From: Candidatus Tectimicrobiota bacterium
GTDB lineage: Bacteria > Tectomicrobia > Entotheonellia > Entotheonellales > Entotheonellaceae
Direction of reading: 5' to 3'
Assembly: GCA_026005175.1 (NCBI GenBank)
Contig: BPKO01000001.1
Coordinates: 186,001 to 250,000 of the forward strand
DNA: 64,000 nucleotides
Part shown: in pieces, positions 24,807 to 33,150 of the stretch
Layout: the number at the start of each line of letters is the position of its first letter
How positions within the stretch are numbered: the stretch's first letter is position 1
Position numbers and translations under genes: made by a program
The notes under the pieces: model-generated
The model's input: only the letters and a program-made list of their open reading frames with translations
What the model was told of the DNA's origin: nothing
Databases searched by the model: none

Positions 24807-26096
24807 ATGATTCGACGGGTTCGGGTGGCAGGATACAAGTCCCTGCGGGATGTGCGTCTGGACCTGCGCCGTCTAACGATCGTCATAGGTCCCAATGCTT
24901 CGGGAAAAAGCAATCTCTTCGATGCCCTCAAACTCCTGAGCCGGATTTTAACCAGCCGCTCTCTCATCGAGGCTTTCGGAGACCATCGAGGAGACCCGTT
25001 AGAGGCTTTTGATTTCGGTGAGAGCGGCATCTCAGGTCTCCTGAGAAAGCCAGAAGTCCAATTCACGATTGAAGTAGACGTCGAGCTCGAGGATGACGCC
25101 ATCCGGCGAGCTGAGCAACAAATTCAGCAATATCGCTCTTCCGAACAGAAGAATAGCGATAAGGGAAAGCCCCGGCGAATCATTGAGCGCCTGCTTCGTT
25201 ATCGGATTGCTGTCGCTATGACCCCAGAGACCGGGGTATTGCGTGTCATCGATGAGTACTTAGCGGCGTTGCAAGAAAGTAGCAAGGGCGGTGAAGTGGA
25301 CGTAAAAGTGAACCGCCTTCCTTTTCTGGAGAAGACGAAAAACCGATTGCGGCTGCGTATGGAAGGACAGGCACGGCCCACAGAGTATGAAGTCGGGCTC
25401 AACTATGCCATTGCTTCCCAACCCGTCTATCCTCCCCATTACCCCCATCTGGTTGCTTTTCGCGAAGAAGTATCGAGCTGGCAGTTTTACTACTTCGAGC
25501 CCCGGCTTATGCGCGAGGAAAATCCGGTTAAGGAGGCTTGCAGCCTAACTCCATACGGAGGCGATCTGGCAGCGTTTTATTACACGCTCAAACTTAAGAG
25601 GCCAGAGCAGTTCTATAACCTTCAAAAATCTCTCCGCATGATTGTGCCGACTATAGAATCGATTGATGTGGAATTGACGGAAGAAGGCAGGCTCCGACTG
25701 CTCGTTCGCGAGCACGGGGTGAATTTTTCCGCCAAAGTCATCTCCGAGGGAACCCTGCGGCTACTGGGACTGCTCGCCATTTTGAGCCCAACAAATCCTG
25801 CGGCCGTGGTGGGCTTTGAGGAACCCGAAAACGGCGTGCACCCGCGTCGGTTGAAACTTATTGCGGACCTGCTCAAAAACGCCTCCCGGAAAAAGCAAAT
25901 TGTCGTAAACTCCCACTCCCCTTTGCTGCCTGACTACTTGGCCGACGACTATCTGGTAGAGTGTAAGAAGTCTGACGGATACAGTGTGTTCAGACCGCTC
26001 GCAGCCGTTGGCCTCTTTCGCAGACCCGCTGTGGAAGAAGCACTCGAAGAGGTGACCCCGGTATCCCACAGGATCCTGCGCGGAGACTGGGAATGA
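24807..26096 (+). CDS. OLD-type AAA ATPase (AAA15/AAA21 family)
   Basis: A 429-aa SMC/RecF-like ATPase. It opens with the typical IRRVRVAGYKSLRDV strand, then Walker A GPNASGKSN (28-36). The C-terminal half has the signature-like ISEGTLRLLGLLAIL, Walker B GFEEPENGVHP and the H-loop VVNSHSPLLPDYL. Unlike GajA or OLD nucleases, no TOPRIM domain follows in the same chain; that role seems to be in the next gene, whose ATG overlaps the stop (ATGA). Base composition is visibly more AT-rich than the flanks, a sign of transfer. ATPase plus separate TOPRIM-like partner recalls PARIS and AbiL defence pairs, but identity is not shown. Confidence 0.82.
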   Translation: MIRRVRVAGYKSLRDVRLDLRRLTIVIGPNASGKSNLFDALKLLSRILTSRSLIEAFGDHRGDPLEAFDFGESGISGLLRKPEVQFTIEVDVELEDDAIRRAEQQIQQYRSSEQKNSDKGKPRRIIERLLRYRIAVAMTPETGVLRVIDEYLAALQESSKGGEVDVKVNRLPFLEKTKNRLRLRMEGQARPTEYEVGLNYAIASQPVYPPHYPHLVAFREEVSSWQFYYFEPRLMREENPVKEACSLTPYGGDLAAFYYTLKLKRPEQFYNLQKSLRMIVPTIESIDVELTEEGRLRLLVREHGVNFSAKVISEGTLRLLGLLAILSPTNPAAVVGFEEPENGVHPRRLKLIADLLKNASRKKQIVVNSHSPLLPDYLADDYLVECKKSDGYSVFRPLAAVGLFRRPAVEEALEEVTPVSHRILRGDWE

Positions 26097-26704
26097 GCAG
26101 GCCGGCCGTCGTGGTCTGCTTCTTTGAGGATATAGCACAGGAAAAATTTATCACGACTTTGGTTCAGCGTGCTGCCCAGCAGGTGCGAATTTCTATCCGC
26201 ATCGAAGTGCGCAATGCAATCCGCGGCAGTCACGTGTGGAATGAATTGCAGGATTACCTCAGAGACTTGCGGAGCAGGGTAGAACCCTTGCCTGACGTCC
26301 TTGTGGTTGTGATCGATGGAAATTGCAAAAAGGCATCTCAAGTGCGAAGAGAAATTCAAAGCAGGGTTCGACAATTAGTGCTTCCATTGCCTCAGGAATG
26401 TGTCGTCTGTGCCATTCCCGATCCCCATATCGAGCGGTGGTATCTAGAAGATCAACAAGCGTTCTCTCAAGCAATACCCAATGCTCAGGCTCGGAAACTC
26501 CGATACAAATGTGAGCGTGATCGCTATAAGATGGCCCTTTACGAAGCGATTCTGGCATCTGGTGTGGAACCACTGCTGGGAGGTGCAGAATACGGGAATG
26601 ATATCGCCTCTAGACTTGACCCCCAACGCCTTGACCGCTCCTTTCAAAAGTTCTGGGGGGAGCTGGTTAGAGCTTTTCGAGCTTTAAATGTCAGCGGGGA
26701 GTGA
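26093..26704 (+). CDS. TOPRIM/DUF4276-like putative effector of the ATPase pair
   Basis: A 203-aa protein. Features matching TOPRIM-type folds are an early acidic FFEDIAQEKFI (Glu12), a central VVVIDGN (Asp75) and the IPDPHIERWYLED box (Glu114, Asp120), which recalls the DUF4276 and DUF4435 families linked to OLD-type ATPases. The C-terminal DIASRLDPQRLDRSFQKF also fits DUF4276. It starts within the stop codon of the ATPase gene, so the two products are made together. It is likely the nuclease or toxin half of a defence pair; the catalytic residues are assigned by pattern only. Confidence 0.65.
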   Translation: MSRPAVVVCFFEDIAQEKFITTLVQRAAQQVRISIRIEVRNAIRGSHVWNELQDYLRDLRSRVEPLPDVLVVVIDGNCKKASQVRREIQSRVRQLVLPLPQECVVCAIPDPHIERWYLEDQQAFSQAIPNAQARKLRYKCERDRYKMALYEAILASGVEPLLGGAEYGNDIASRLDPQRLDRSFQKFWGELVRAFRALNVSGE

Positions 26705-26853
26705 AGGAGAGCCTTGGGCGTGGTGAGCGGCCAGGCTGTCGGGTGCCTGGGGTCGGCTTGCCAGACGCTTTTTTGCGACCAAGTCGCCCAGGGCCTGGCT
26801 AACACGCCACCGTCTATCATGGGCAAGGGCGGGTTTCGCACCAACTGCCACAA

Positions 26854-29166
26854 TTAGATAACCCCCTGGGCGCGGAGGGTGGCCAGCTCGCTGGCGCTCA
26901 GGCCTAGCAGCTGGCCAAAGACTTCCGCGTTGTGGGCGCCCAGGGCAGGGGCCAGCTGCCAGGCGGCCAGCGGCGTGCGTGACAGATGCAGCGGCGCCCC
27001 GAGCAGCCGGTGGCCCTCGTGCGTGATGATGACCTGCCGCGCCGCTGCCCGCGGGTCTTCTACGGCGTCCCCCACTTCCCGCACCCGTGCCGCAGGAATG
27101 CCCGCTTCTTGACAGCGCTGCAGCGCCTCGGCGCTGGGCAGGGAGGCCAACCAGGCCTGCACCAGGCGGTCGAGCGCTTCGGCCGCCTCTACCCGCCCGG
27201 CAGCGGTGGCCAGGGACGCTGCTTGCCCGAGGTCTTCACGGCCGATGAGGCGCAGCAGCGCCTGCCACTGGGCGTCGTCTTCCACAGCCAGCACCACTTC
27301 GCCGTCCTGCGTGCGGTAGAGGTTGTGGGGCGCCGCAAACCAGTGGCGGTTGCCGCAGCGCGACACCGGCTTGCCGGTCAGGGCGAGCGGCCAGACCTCG
27401 CTGGTGAGCCAGGCCGCCACGTCGCCCAGGGCCACGTCCACGCACTGCCCCTGGCCGCTGCGCCACAGGTGGTGCAGCGCCACCAGGATACCGGCGGTGG
27501 CAAAAAGCGCGCCAAAAAGGTCGATGAGGGAAATGCCCACCTTCACCGGGGGCCGCTGCGGCAGGCCGGTGAGGTCCATGATGCCGCCAAAGGCCTGCAA
27601 GATGGTGTCAAAGGCGCGGCGCTGCCGCCAGGTGCTGTGCTGGCCAAAGCCGCTCACGGCGCAGTAAACGAGGCGAGGATACGCGGCGTGTAGCGTGGCG
27701 TAGTCCAGCCCCACCGCCTCGATGTAGGACTGGGCCAGGTTGTGCACGAAGACGTGCGCCTTGGCCAGCAGCGCCAGAAGCAGCGCCTTACCCTGCGGGT
27801 GTTGCACGTCTAGGGTGACGCTCTTTTTCCCGGTGTTGTACAGGTGAAAGGCGTAGGAGTCGCGGTGCGTGCCGTCAAGCGGAATGGCCAGGTGGCGCAG
27901 CGGCTCGCCCTTGCGCGGCTCGACTTTGATCACTTCGGCCCCCAGCAAGGCCAGCAGGCGCGTGCCGTACGGCACTGCCGTGTAGGTTCCCATCTCCACC
28001 ACGCGCACCCCGGCAAGGGGCATGGCACCGGCGATGTTGGCCAGCGGTGCCGGAGGGAGGTGTGGGGCAGTGCGCCCGTTTTGCCCCAGGGCAGGGGCGC
28101 CGCGGTCGACGACCCCCGGGGTGGCGCTTAGCTTAAAGAGTGGCCCCAGGGTGGCGATGCGGTTCCCGCATGCGGTGGGCACCTGCACCAGCAGCCGGCG
28201 CTCCTGGCAGTAAGGGTGTTGCAGAAACTGGGGCACCGACACGATGGGGCCCGCGGCAATGCCGGCGGCGTTGAGCCGCTTTACCGCTTCGGCCACCGTG
28301 TGCTGCTGGCTCCAGGCGGCAATCAGGGCGTCGACTTCCTCGGCGTGGGCAAAGCGCTGCTCGGCGGTGGCAAAGCGCGCTTCGGCCTTCAGGTCTTCGC
28401 GTCCCAGCACCTCCAGCAGCCGCTGCCAGGCGCTGTCCCCCATGGAGCAGAGCACCAGCCAGCCGTCGCGCGCCGGGTAGGTGTTCCAGGGCACCGCCAG
28501 GGGATGCCGGTTGCCCATGCGCCGCGGCGAGGTGTGGTGGCGAAAGTAGTGCGGCAGGAAGGTGCCCAGAAAGGACAGCGCCACGTCGAAGCCGGCCAAG
28601 TCGATCACCTGCCCGCGCCCGGAGTGGCGCCGCTCGGCCAGCGCCGCCAGCACCGCAATGAGGGCAAACAGCGCCGCGCCGTGCGTCACCACCGGCACGC
28701 CGGCCCGCTGCGGCGGGTCCTCAGGATAGCCGGTGGTGGCCATGAGGCCCGAGGTGGCCTGCAGCACCAGCTCGCTCCAGGCCGCATGGCGCGGCAGCTC
28801 TTCCCAGCCATAGGGCGACACCAGGCAGGCAACGAGCCGCGGGTAGCGCTGGGCAAGGACGTCCGGCGCCGGCCCCGCCAGCTGCTGCCAGAGGGCGGCT
28901 TCGGCCAGCAACACGTCGCAGGAAGCCAGCAGCTCCGGCAAGGCCGCAGGGGGTGCCACCACGCTGCGGGTGCCGGCAGCCACCAGGGTAAAGGCATAGC
29001 TTTCGCCCTCGGCGGTCAGGGGCGGACGCCGGCGCAGGGCGTCGCCGCCAGGAGGTTCCCACTTGCACACGTCGGCGCCAAGTTCGGCCAGCAGGCGGCC
29101 GCTCAGCGCCGATGCCGTCCAGCCATTGCTGAGCACCAACACGCGCACGTCGTCAAGGGCAGGCAT
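26854..29166 (-). CDS. Tandem-fused CaiB/BaiF family III CoA-transferase
   Basis: A 770-aa protein made of two CoA-transferase III domains in one chain. The first (about 1-370) begins LDDVRVLVLSNG...LLAELGADVCKWEPPGG, and the second (from about 380) begins LAGVRVVEMGTYTAVPYGTRLLALLGAEVIKVEP. Each has an Asp at the active-site position (GFDVALSF and LGDVAAWL). Ordinary members are about 400 aa and interlock as dimers, so the fusion could form an intramolecular dimer. The enzyme moves CoA between carboxylic acids; substrates are unknown. It starts at ATG 29166 and is divergent from the lyase-like gene. Confidence 0.85.
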   Translation of the reverse strand: MPALDDVRVLVLSNGWTASALSGRLLAELGADVCKWEPPGGDALRRRPPLTAEGESYAFTLVAAGTRSVVAPPAALPELLASCDVLLAEAALWQQLAGPAPDVLAQRYPRLVACLVSPYGWEELPRHAAWSELVLQATSGLMATTGYPEDPPQRAGVPVVTHGAALFALIAVLAALAERRHSGRGQVIDLAGFDVALSFLGTFLPHYFRHHTSPRRMGNRHPLAVPWNTYPARDGWLVLCSMGDSAWQRLLEVLGREDLKAEARFATAEQRFAHAEEVDALIAAWSQQHTVAEAVKRLNAAGIAAGPIVSVPQFLQHPYCQERRLLVQVPTACGNRIATLGPLFKLSATPGVVDRGAPALGQNGRTAPHLPPAPLANIAGAMPLAGVRVVEMGTYTAVPYGTRLLALLGAEVIKVEPRKGEPLRHLAIPLDGTHRDSYAFHLYNTGKKSVTLDVQHPQGKALLLALLAKAHVFVHNLAQSYIEAVGLDYATLHAAYPRLVYCAVSGFGQHSTWRQRRAFDTILQAFGGIMDLTGLPQRPPVKVGISLIDLFGALFATAGILVALHHLWRSGQGQCVDVALGDVAAWLTSEVWPLALTGKPVSRCGNRHWFAAPHNLYRTQDGEVVLAVEDDAQWQALLRLIGREDLGQAASLATAAGRVEAAEALDRLVQAWLASLPSAEALQRCQEAGIPAARVREVGDAVEDPRAAARQVIITHEGHRLLGAPLHLSRTPLAAWQLAPALGAHNAEVFGQLLGLSASELATLRAQGVI

Positions 29167-29288
29167 CGGCTCGCTCGCTCCTCACCTCACCGGGTTGCCG
29201 TTTCCGGGCATGGTACGCCCGCCCCGGCAAGCGGTCAAGGGTGGACAGCGCCAGGATTTTGCGGCAGTATACGTGCAAGGAGAAAGCG

Positions 29289-31031
29289 ATGGCCTCCCCA
29301 AGCGAGCCCGTTCTGTCCCGCTGCCGCCTCTGTGGTGAGCCCCAGCCTGCCCGGGGCTGGCGCCCGGACACCCCGGCCGACTCGCTGCTGCAAGCCTGGG
29401 AAAGGGCGGCCCCGCTGCAGCGCTACTGCGGCCTGTGCCTGGCGCCGGCATGCGACGACGACACCCTCGACCGCTTGCAGGGCGAAGCCGAACCCTCGGC
29501 CAGCGGGCGCCTCTACGGCAGCGGCTTGGTGAGTCCTACGCCGGAAGTGGTCGCCTTCATGGCCGGGTGGGACGTGGCGGAGCGCGAGGCCGCCGACGAG
29601 GCCCTGATTCCCTTTGACCTGTGGGTCAATCGGGCCCACGCGCGCATGCTGGTGGCGCAGGGCCTGCTCAGCGCAGCGCAGGGAGAAGCCATCCTGGCCG
29701 GGCTGCGGGAAATCGAGCGCCGCTACCGCTGCGGCCAGTTCCGCCTGCTGCCGGCCCGCGAGGACGTGCATACCAACATCGAGACCTTTCTCACCGCCGA
29801 GCTGGGCATTTCCGCGGCGCTGGCCCTGCACACGGCGCGCAGCCGCAACGACCAAGTGCTCACCGACATGCGCCTGTGGATGCGCGCCCGCGTGCTCAAC
29901 CTGGCTCGCCTCTGCCTCGACTTCCTGCGCAGCTGCCTGGCCGTGGCCCGCCAGCACTGCGACAGCGCCATGGCCGGCTACACCCACCACCAGCACGCCA
30001 CCGTTTCCACCTTCGGGCACCTCCTGGCGGCGTATGCCGAGGCGGTGCGCCGCGTGGTGCAGCGCCTGCACGGCTGGTACGAGACGTTTAACTACAGCCC
30101 CCTGGGCTGCGTTACCGGCTTTGGCACCACCCTGCCCATCGATCGCCACCTCACTGCCGAGCTCCTGGGCTTTGCCGGCCCCGAGCCCAACACCCTCGAC
30201 CCCGTCACCAGCCGCTGGGAGCCCGAGGCCGAGCTGGCCCACATCCTGGCCGTGCTGCTTACCCACCTTTCGGGCCTGGCGCAGACGCTGATGCTCTTTA
30301 GTACCCAGGAATTTGGCGTGCTCAAGCTGCACCCGCGCTTTTGCTCCGGCAGCAGCATTATGCCGCACAAGGTCAATCCCGATACCCTGGAGGTGGTAAA
30401 GGCGAGGGCCAGCGAGGTCACCGGCCGCCTCGGCACCCTGCTGTCCCTGGGGCGGGCCAGCCTGGCAGGCTACAACCGCGACCAGCAGTGGAGCAAGTAC
30501 GCCATCATGGAGGCCTGCCGCGAAGGCCTGCCGGCCGTGTCGATCATGTCTCGCCTCGTGGCCCACGCCTGCCGGCCCCTGGCCGTCAATCCCTGGCTGG
30601 GGCGGCCGGTGGGGATCGACACGGCGCGCTTGCAAGCCATGGCGGCCAGCGGCTTTACCGGCGTCACCGAGCTCATGGAGCAGCTGGTGGTGCGCACTGG
30701 CATTCCCTTGCGGCGCCTGAAGCCGGTGATGGAGCGCGCGGTGGCCCTGTCGCTGCAGCAGGGAGAAGAGCACCGCGTTACCCCTGCCGCCCTGCACCAG
30801 GCCTGCCAGGAAGCGGGGCTCGAGATGACGGTGGCGCCCGAGACGGTGTGGCACTTGCAGGAGCCCGCCACCCTGCTTGCCGCCAAGCAAGTCTACGGTG
30901 GCCCCGGACGCCAGGCCCTGGAGGCTGAACTCGCCGCCCTTGACGCCTTCGTGGCGGCGCAGCAGCGGCTGTGGCAGGAGCGCGACGCGGCGCTGCAGGC
31001 CAAAGAGGCGGCGTGCCGGCAGCTGGCCTGA
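29289..31031 (+). CDS. Argininosuccinate-lyase-like protein with N-terminal Cys cluster
   Basis: A 580-aa fumarase/aspartase superfamily protein. Superfamily regions are visible: HTARSRNDQVLTDMRLWM (C1), GYTHHQHATVSTFGHL (C2) and GSSIMPHKVNPD (C3, with the catalytic Ser loop). The C1 and C2 wording is argininosuccinate-lyase-like, but C3 has H-K-V-N instead of the usual Q-K-K-N. The first 55 residues carry CRLC and YCGLC plus another Cys, like a zinc ribbon, which is not part of standard ArgH. The length also exceeds the usual 460. ATG 29289 follows AAGGAGAAAGCG. It is probably a lyase with a substrate other than argininosuccinate. It precedes the aroQ-like gene by 78 nt. Confidence 0.75.
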   Translation: MASPSEPVLSRCRLCGEPQPARGWRPDTPADSLLQAWERAAPLQRYCGLCLAPACDDDTLDRLQGEAEPSASGRLYGSGLVSPTPEVVAFMAGWDVAEREAADEALIPFDLWVNRAHARMLVAQGLLSAAQGEAILAGLREIERRYRCGQFRLLPAREDVHTNIETFLTAELGISAALALHTARSRNDQVLTDMRLWMRARVLNLARLCLDFLRSCLAVARQHCDSAMAGYTHHQHATVSTFGHLLAAYAEAVRRVVQRLHGWYETFNYSPLGCVTGFGTTLPIDRHLTAELLGFAGPEPNTLDPVTSRWEPEAELAHILAVLLTHLSGLAQTLMLFSTQEFGVLKLHPRFCSGSSIMPHKVNPDTLEVVKARASEVTGRLGTLLSLGRASLAGYNRDQQWSKYAIMEACREGLPAVSIMSRLVAHACRPLAVNPWLGRPVGIDTARLQAMAASGFTGVTELMEQLVVRTGIPLRRLKPVMERAVALSLQQGEEHRVTPAALHQACQEAGLEMTVAPETVWHLQEPATLLAAKQVYGGPGRQALEAELAALDAFVAAQQRLWQERDAALQAKEAACRQLA

Positions 31032-31109
31032 ACCGGCTCTGGCGCAGCAGCAGCGCCTGTGCCAAACTTGTATCCCTGGCAGGGGATCACGGCCGGGAGG
31101 AAGGCAGGC

Positions 31110-31547
31110 ATGTACCGCATTTTGCTGGTGCAGGGTGCCAACTTAAACTATCTTGGCAAGCGGGAGCCGGAGATTTACGGCACCACCACCCCGCAAGAGC
31201 TCGACGCCATGCTGCAGGCGCACGCGCATGCCAAGGGCTATGCGCTTGACATTTTCTATACCAACATCGAGGGCGAAGCCATCAACCGCATTTACGCGGC
31301 GGCCGACAGCGGCGTGGACGGGCTGGTGATGAATCCCGCCGGCTTTACCTATGCCGGCTACGCCTTGCGGGACTGTATCAAAGGGACCCGCCTGCCCTAC
31401 GTCGAGGTGCACATCAGCAACCTGGCCCGGAGAAACATCCACAGCGTGCTGGCCGAGGTGGCCGACGGCGTGATCACCGGCTTTGGGCTGTACAGCTACA
31501 TCCTCGGGCTCGAAGCCATGCTGCACCTTTTGGCTCACAAGACGTGA
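31110..31547 (+). CDS. aroQ: Type II 3-dehydroquinate dehydratase-like protein
   Basis: A 145-aa protein of the small dodecameric dehydroquinase family. Visible active-site residues are Arg18 and Tyr23 in GKREPEIYG, Asn75 in MNPAGFT, His101 in EVHISN, and Arg107/108. The highly conserved N-terminal G-P-N-L-N is changed to QGANLN, so substrate preference may differ from 3-dehydroquinate. ATG 31110 is chosen because GGGAGG lies upstream and the longer frame adds a non-conserved tail. It follows the lyase-like gene in the same direction; no other shikimate-pathway gene is nearby. Confidence 0.78.
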   Translation: MYRILLVQGANLNYLGKREPEIYGTTTPQELDAMLQAHAHAKGYALDIFYTNIEGEAINRIYAAADSGVDGLVMNPAGFTYAGYALRDCIKGTRLPYVEVHISNLARRNIHSVLAEVADGVITGFGLYSYILGLEAMLHLLAHKT

Positions 31548-31572
31548 GCGGCGCAGCGGGTGGGACTGTCAT

Positions 31573-32094
31573 CTACTGCGGTGCGGGCGATGCCGCGGTG
31601 CGCCGCCAGCGCCACCCCCGCAGGCCCCTCCCGCACATCGGCAGGCCGCCTACCACAAAGAGTCCCAGAAACAGGACGGGCAGCCGGAGGGCAAGGTCCG
31701 GAGGCGTGTGGTCGATAACGGCTTCCTCCGGCCTTTGCGGGTTGTCGTACACGGTGAGGTGACGGCCGGGTGCGAAAAGGGTTTCCACTTTTCGCTTGAC
31801 CACCAGGTAGTCCTCAGAGCCAGTCTTGTAGTAGGAATAAGTGCGGCCGGTGTACGTCACGCCCTCCACTGTATAGGCATAGGTGACCTCGGGCCGGTAA
31901 GTCTGCGGCCCTGAATCGGTGGAATAGGAAAGCACCCGGCTGGAGAGCACCGTTGCGCGCACGGGGTTCCAGTGCGCCGCAACGGCTCGCTGCTTGAGAT
32001 AACTCGAGGAAAGCAGGCCGATCATCAAGGCGGCGCCGATTACCCAGAACAGCCCTACGGCGATCCAGGCAGGTCTGGTCTTCCCCTTCTGCAT
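31573..32094 (-). CDS. DUF3592 membrane protein
   Basis: A 173-aa protein with a transmembrane segment at each end (about 8-30, WIAVGLFWVIGAALMIGLL; about 140-158, LPVLFLGLFVVGGLPMC). The middle extracytoplasmic region, VRATVLSSRVLSYSTDS...PEVTYAYTVEGVTYTGR and FAPGRHLTVYDNPQRPEEAV, is the recognisable DUF3592 pattern. Its function is not known. The ATG at 32094 is preferred to a TTG at 32115 because AAGGG stands 7 nt before it. It is convergent with the aroQ-like gene. Confidence 0.75.
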   Translation of the reverse strand: MQKGKTRPAWIAVGLFWVIGAALMIGLLSSSYLKQRAVAAHWNPVRATVLSSRVLSYSTDSGPQTYRPEVTYAYTVEGVTYTGRTYSYYKTGSEDYLVVKRKVETLFAPGRHLTVYDNPQRPEEAVIDHTPPDLALRLPVLFLGLFVVGGLPMCGRGLRGWRWRRTAASPAPQ

Positions 32095-32496
32095 GCCACA
32101 TCCCTTTGCTGCCAAGAGCCTTTTTGTTTGATTTTACCACCCAGGCGGCGCCCTGGGCGATGCACAGAACGGCGCCTTAGCAGGGGTTCAGTCGTCGCTG
32201 TGTGCTTTGACTCAATGGCCATTTCCAGGTACAAGCACGGCGCTTCTCGCGCCTCCGCACAGCAAAGTCCTGGGCACCGCATCAGGGATCTAGTTGCACC
32301 CGTTGCAGCCGCTAGCTACGATCTGGACGTGGCCTATGGGATACCTTCTCCTGGAGACACTCCTCCGCTACAAGGGACAAGGGGAAATCGAGGAGAAGCC
32401 GAACCCGCGACAGGGTAAGGTGGCCTGGCAGCACACCTGACCGATGGCCTCGGGACAGGCCATCTGGGCGATGAGGCGTCACAAGAGGAAAAGGCT
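32095..32496. other. 402-bp intergenic region
   Basis: No convincing gene is seen. The only open frame with any promise is a 34-codon ATG frame at 32336-32440 without a ribosome site. No strong hairpin or tRNA is seen. AGAGGAAAAGGCT at the right end is the ribosome site of the DUF433 gene. Confidence 0.4.
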
Positions 32497-32829
32497 ATGG
32501 CCATTGTCATCCAACCCGAAGCTCCTCCACTGCGGCAGGATGCGTTTGGCGCGCTTCGGGTCGGCTCCTCCCGTGTGCTCGTGGAGCTGGTCATCCGGGC
32601 CTTCCAAGATGGGGCGACCCCAGAAGCTATTGTACAGCGCTACCCCACTACGACCTTGGCGGATATCTATGCGGTTATTGCCTATTACCTGCGTCACCCA
32701 CAGGAACTTGAAGCCTATCTTGCAGAACGCGCGCAACGGGCACAGGAAGTGCGTCAACGCCTTGAACGTCACCAGGGAGACCTGGCCGACCTCCGCCGTC
32801 GTATCCTGGCACGCCGACGGCAGAACTGA
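32497..32829 (+). CDS. DUF433 family antitoxin
   Basis: A 110-aa protein with the DUF433 core: a strand with LRVGSSRVLVELVIRAFQDG, then TPEAIVQRYPTTTLADIYAVIAYYLRHP, the DNA-binding winged-helix-like fold of VapB-type antitoxins. The C-terminal 35 residues are charged and helical and would wrap the toxin. The partner gene (DUF5615, PIN-like) is expected immediately after it, and only a truncated remnant is found there, overlapping the stop. It is therefore an orphan antitoxin or remnant. It starts with ATG after AGAGGAAAAGGCT. Confidence 0.8.
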   Translation: MAIVIQPEAPPLRQDAFGALRVGSSRVLVELVIRAFQDGATPEAIVQRYPTTTLADIYAVIAYYLRHPQELEAYLAERAQRAQEVRQRLERHQGDLADLRRRILARRRQN

Positions 32830-32960
32830 GGCGGCTGTATGTCCTCTTGAGCGACGAGAATTTTAATGGGGATATTGTCCGTGGGCTGTTGCTTCGTCGT
32901 CCAACGTTGGATCTGTGTCAGCCGTCGTTTCCTTTGGGTCCTTTTAGTCTGCCTGTCTAG
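32826..32960 (+). pseudogene. Truncated DUF5615 (PIN-like) toxin remnant
   Basis: In the frame shifted by one from the antitoxin, the DNA reads RRLYVLLSDENFNGDIVRGLLLRRPTLDL. The parts DENFNGDIVRGL and RRPTLDL match the beginning of DUF5615 Mut7-C/PIN-like toxins, which normally continue for about 110 residues. After this point similarity stops and a TAG follows at 32958. There is no ATG at the expected place (CTG at 32826). The acidic Asp-Glu-Asn-Phe site is present but the rest of the active site is lost, so it should be inactive. Confidence 0.6.
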
Positions 32961-33150
32961 AGCGCATAAGGCTGCATCGCGTCTTGCTGCGTGCCGCTTC
33001 CGCAGCCCCGCGCTGGACAGTGGCCGCGGGCAGGAGAAAGCGGCGAGATACCCCAGCGCTGCCAGCCCCAGGCATTGACACGCCCTGCCCTCCTCTGCCA
33101 CAATAGGCCCCCGCAGGGAAAGAGGCCGATTCTCCACAGCGGAAAGTGCC

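Noticed and set aside
32336-32440. 34-codon open frame in the 402-bp gap before the antitoxin
   Set aside because: It has no ribosome site, no recognisable motif, and its length is within chance for this composition.
32866-33078. Short plus-strand frame after the antitoxin
   Set aside because: It is in a different frame from the toxin remnant, has no ribosome site and no protein-like conservation.
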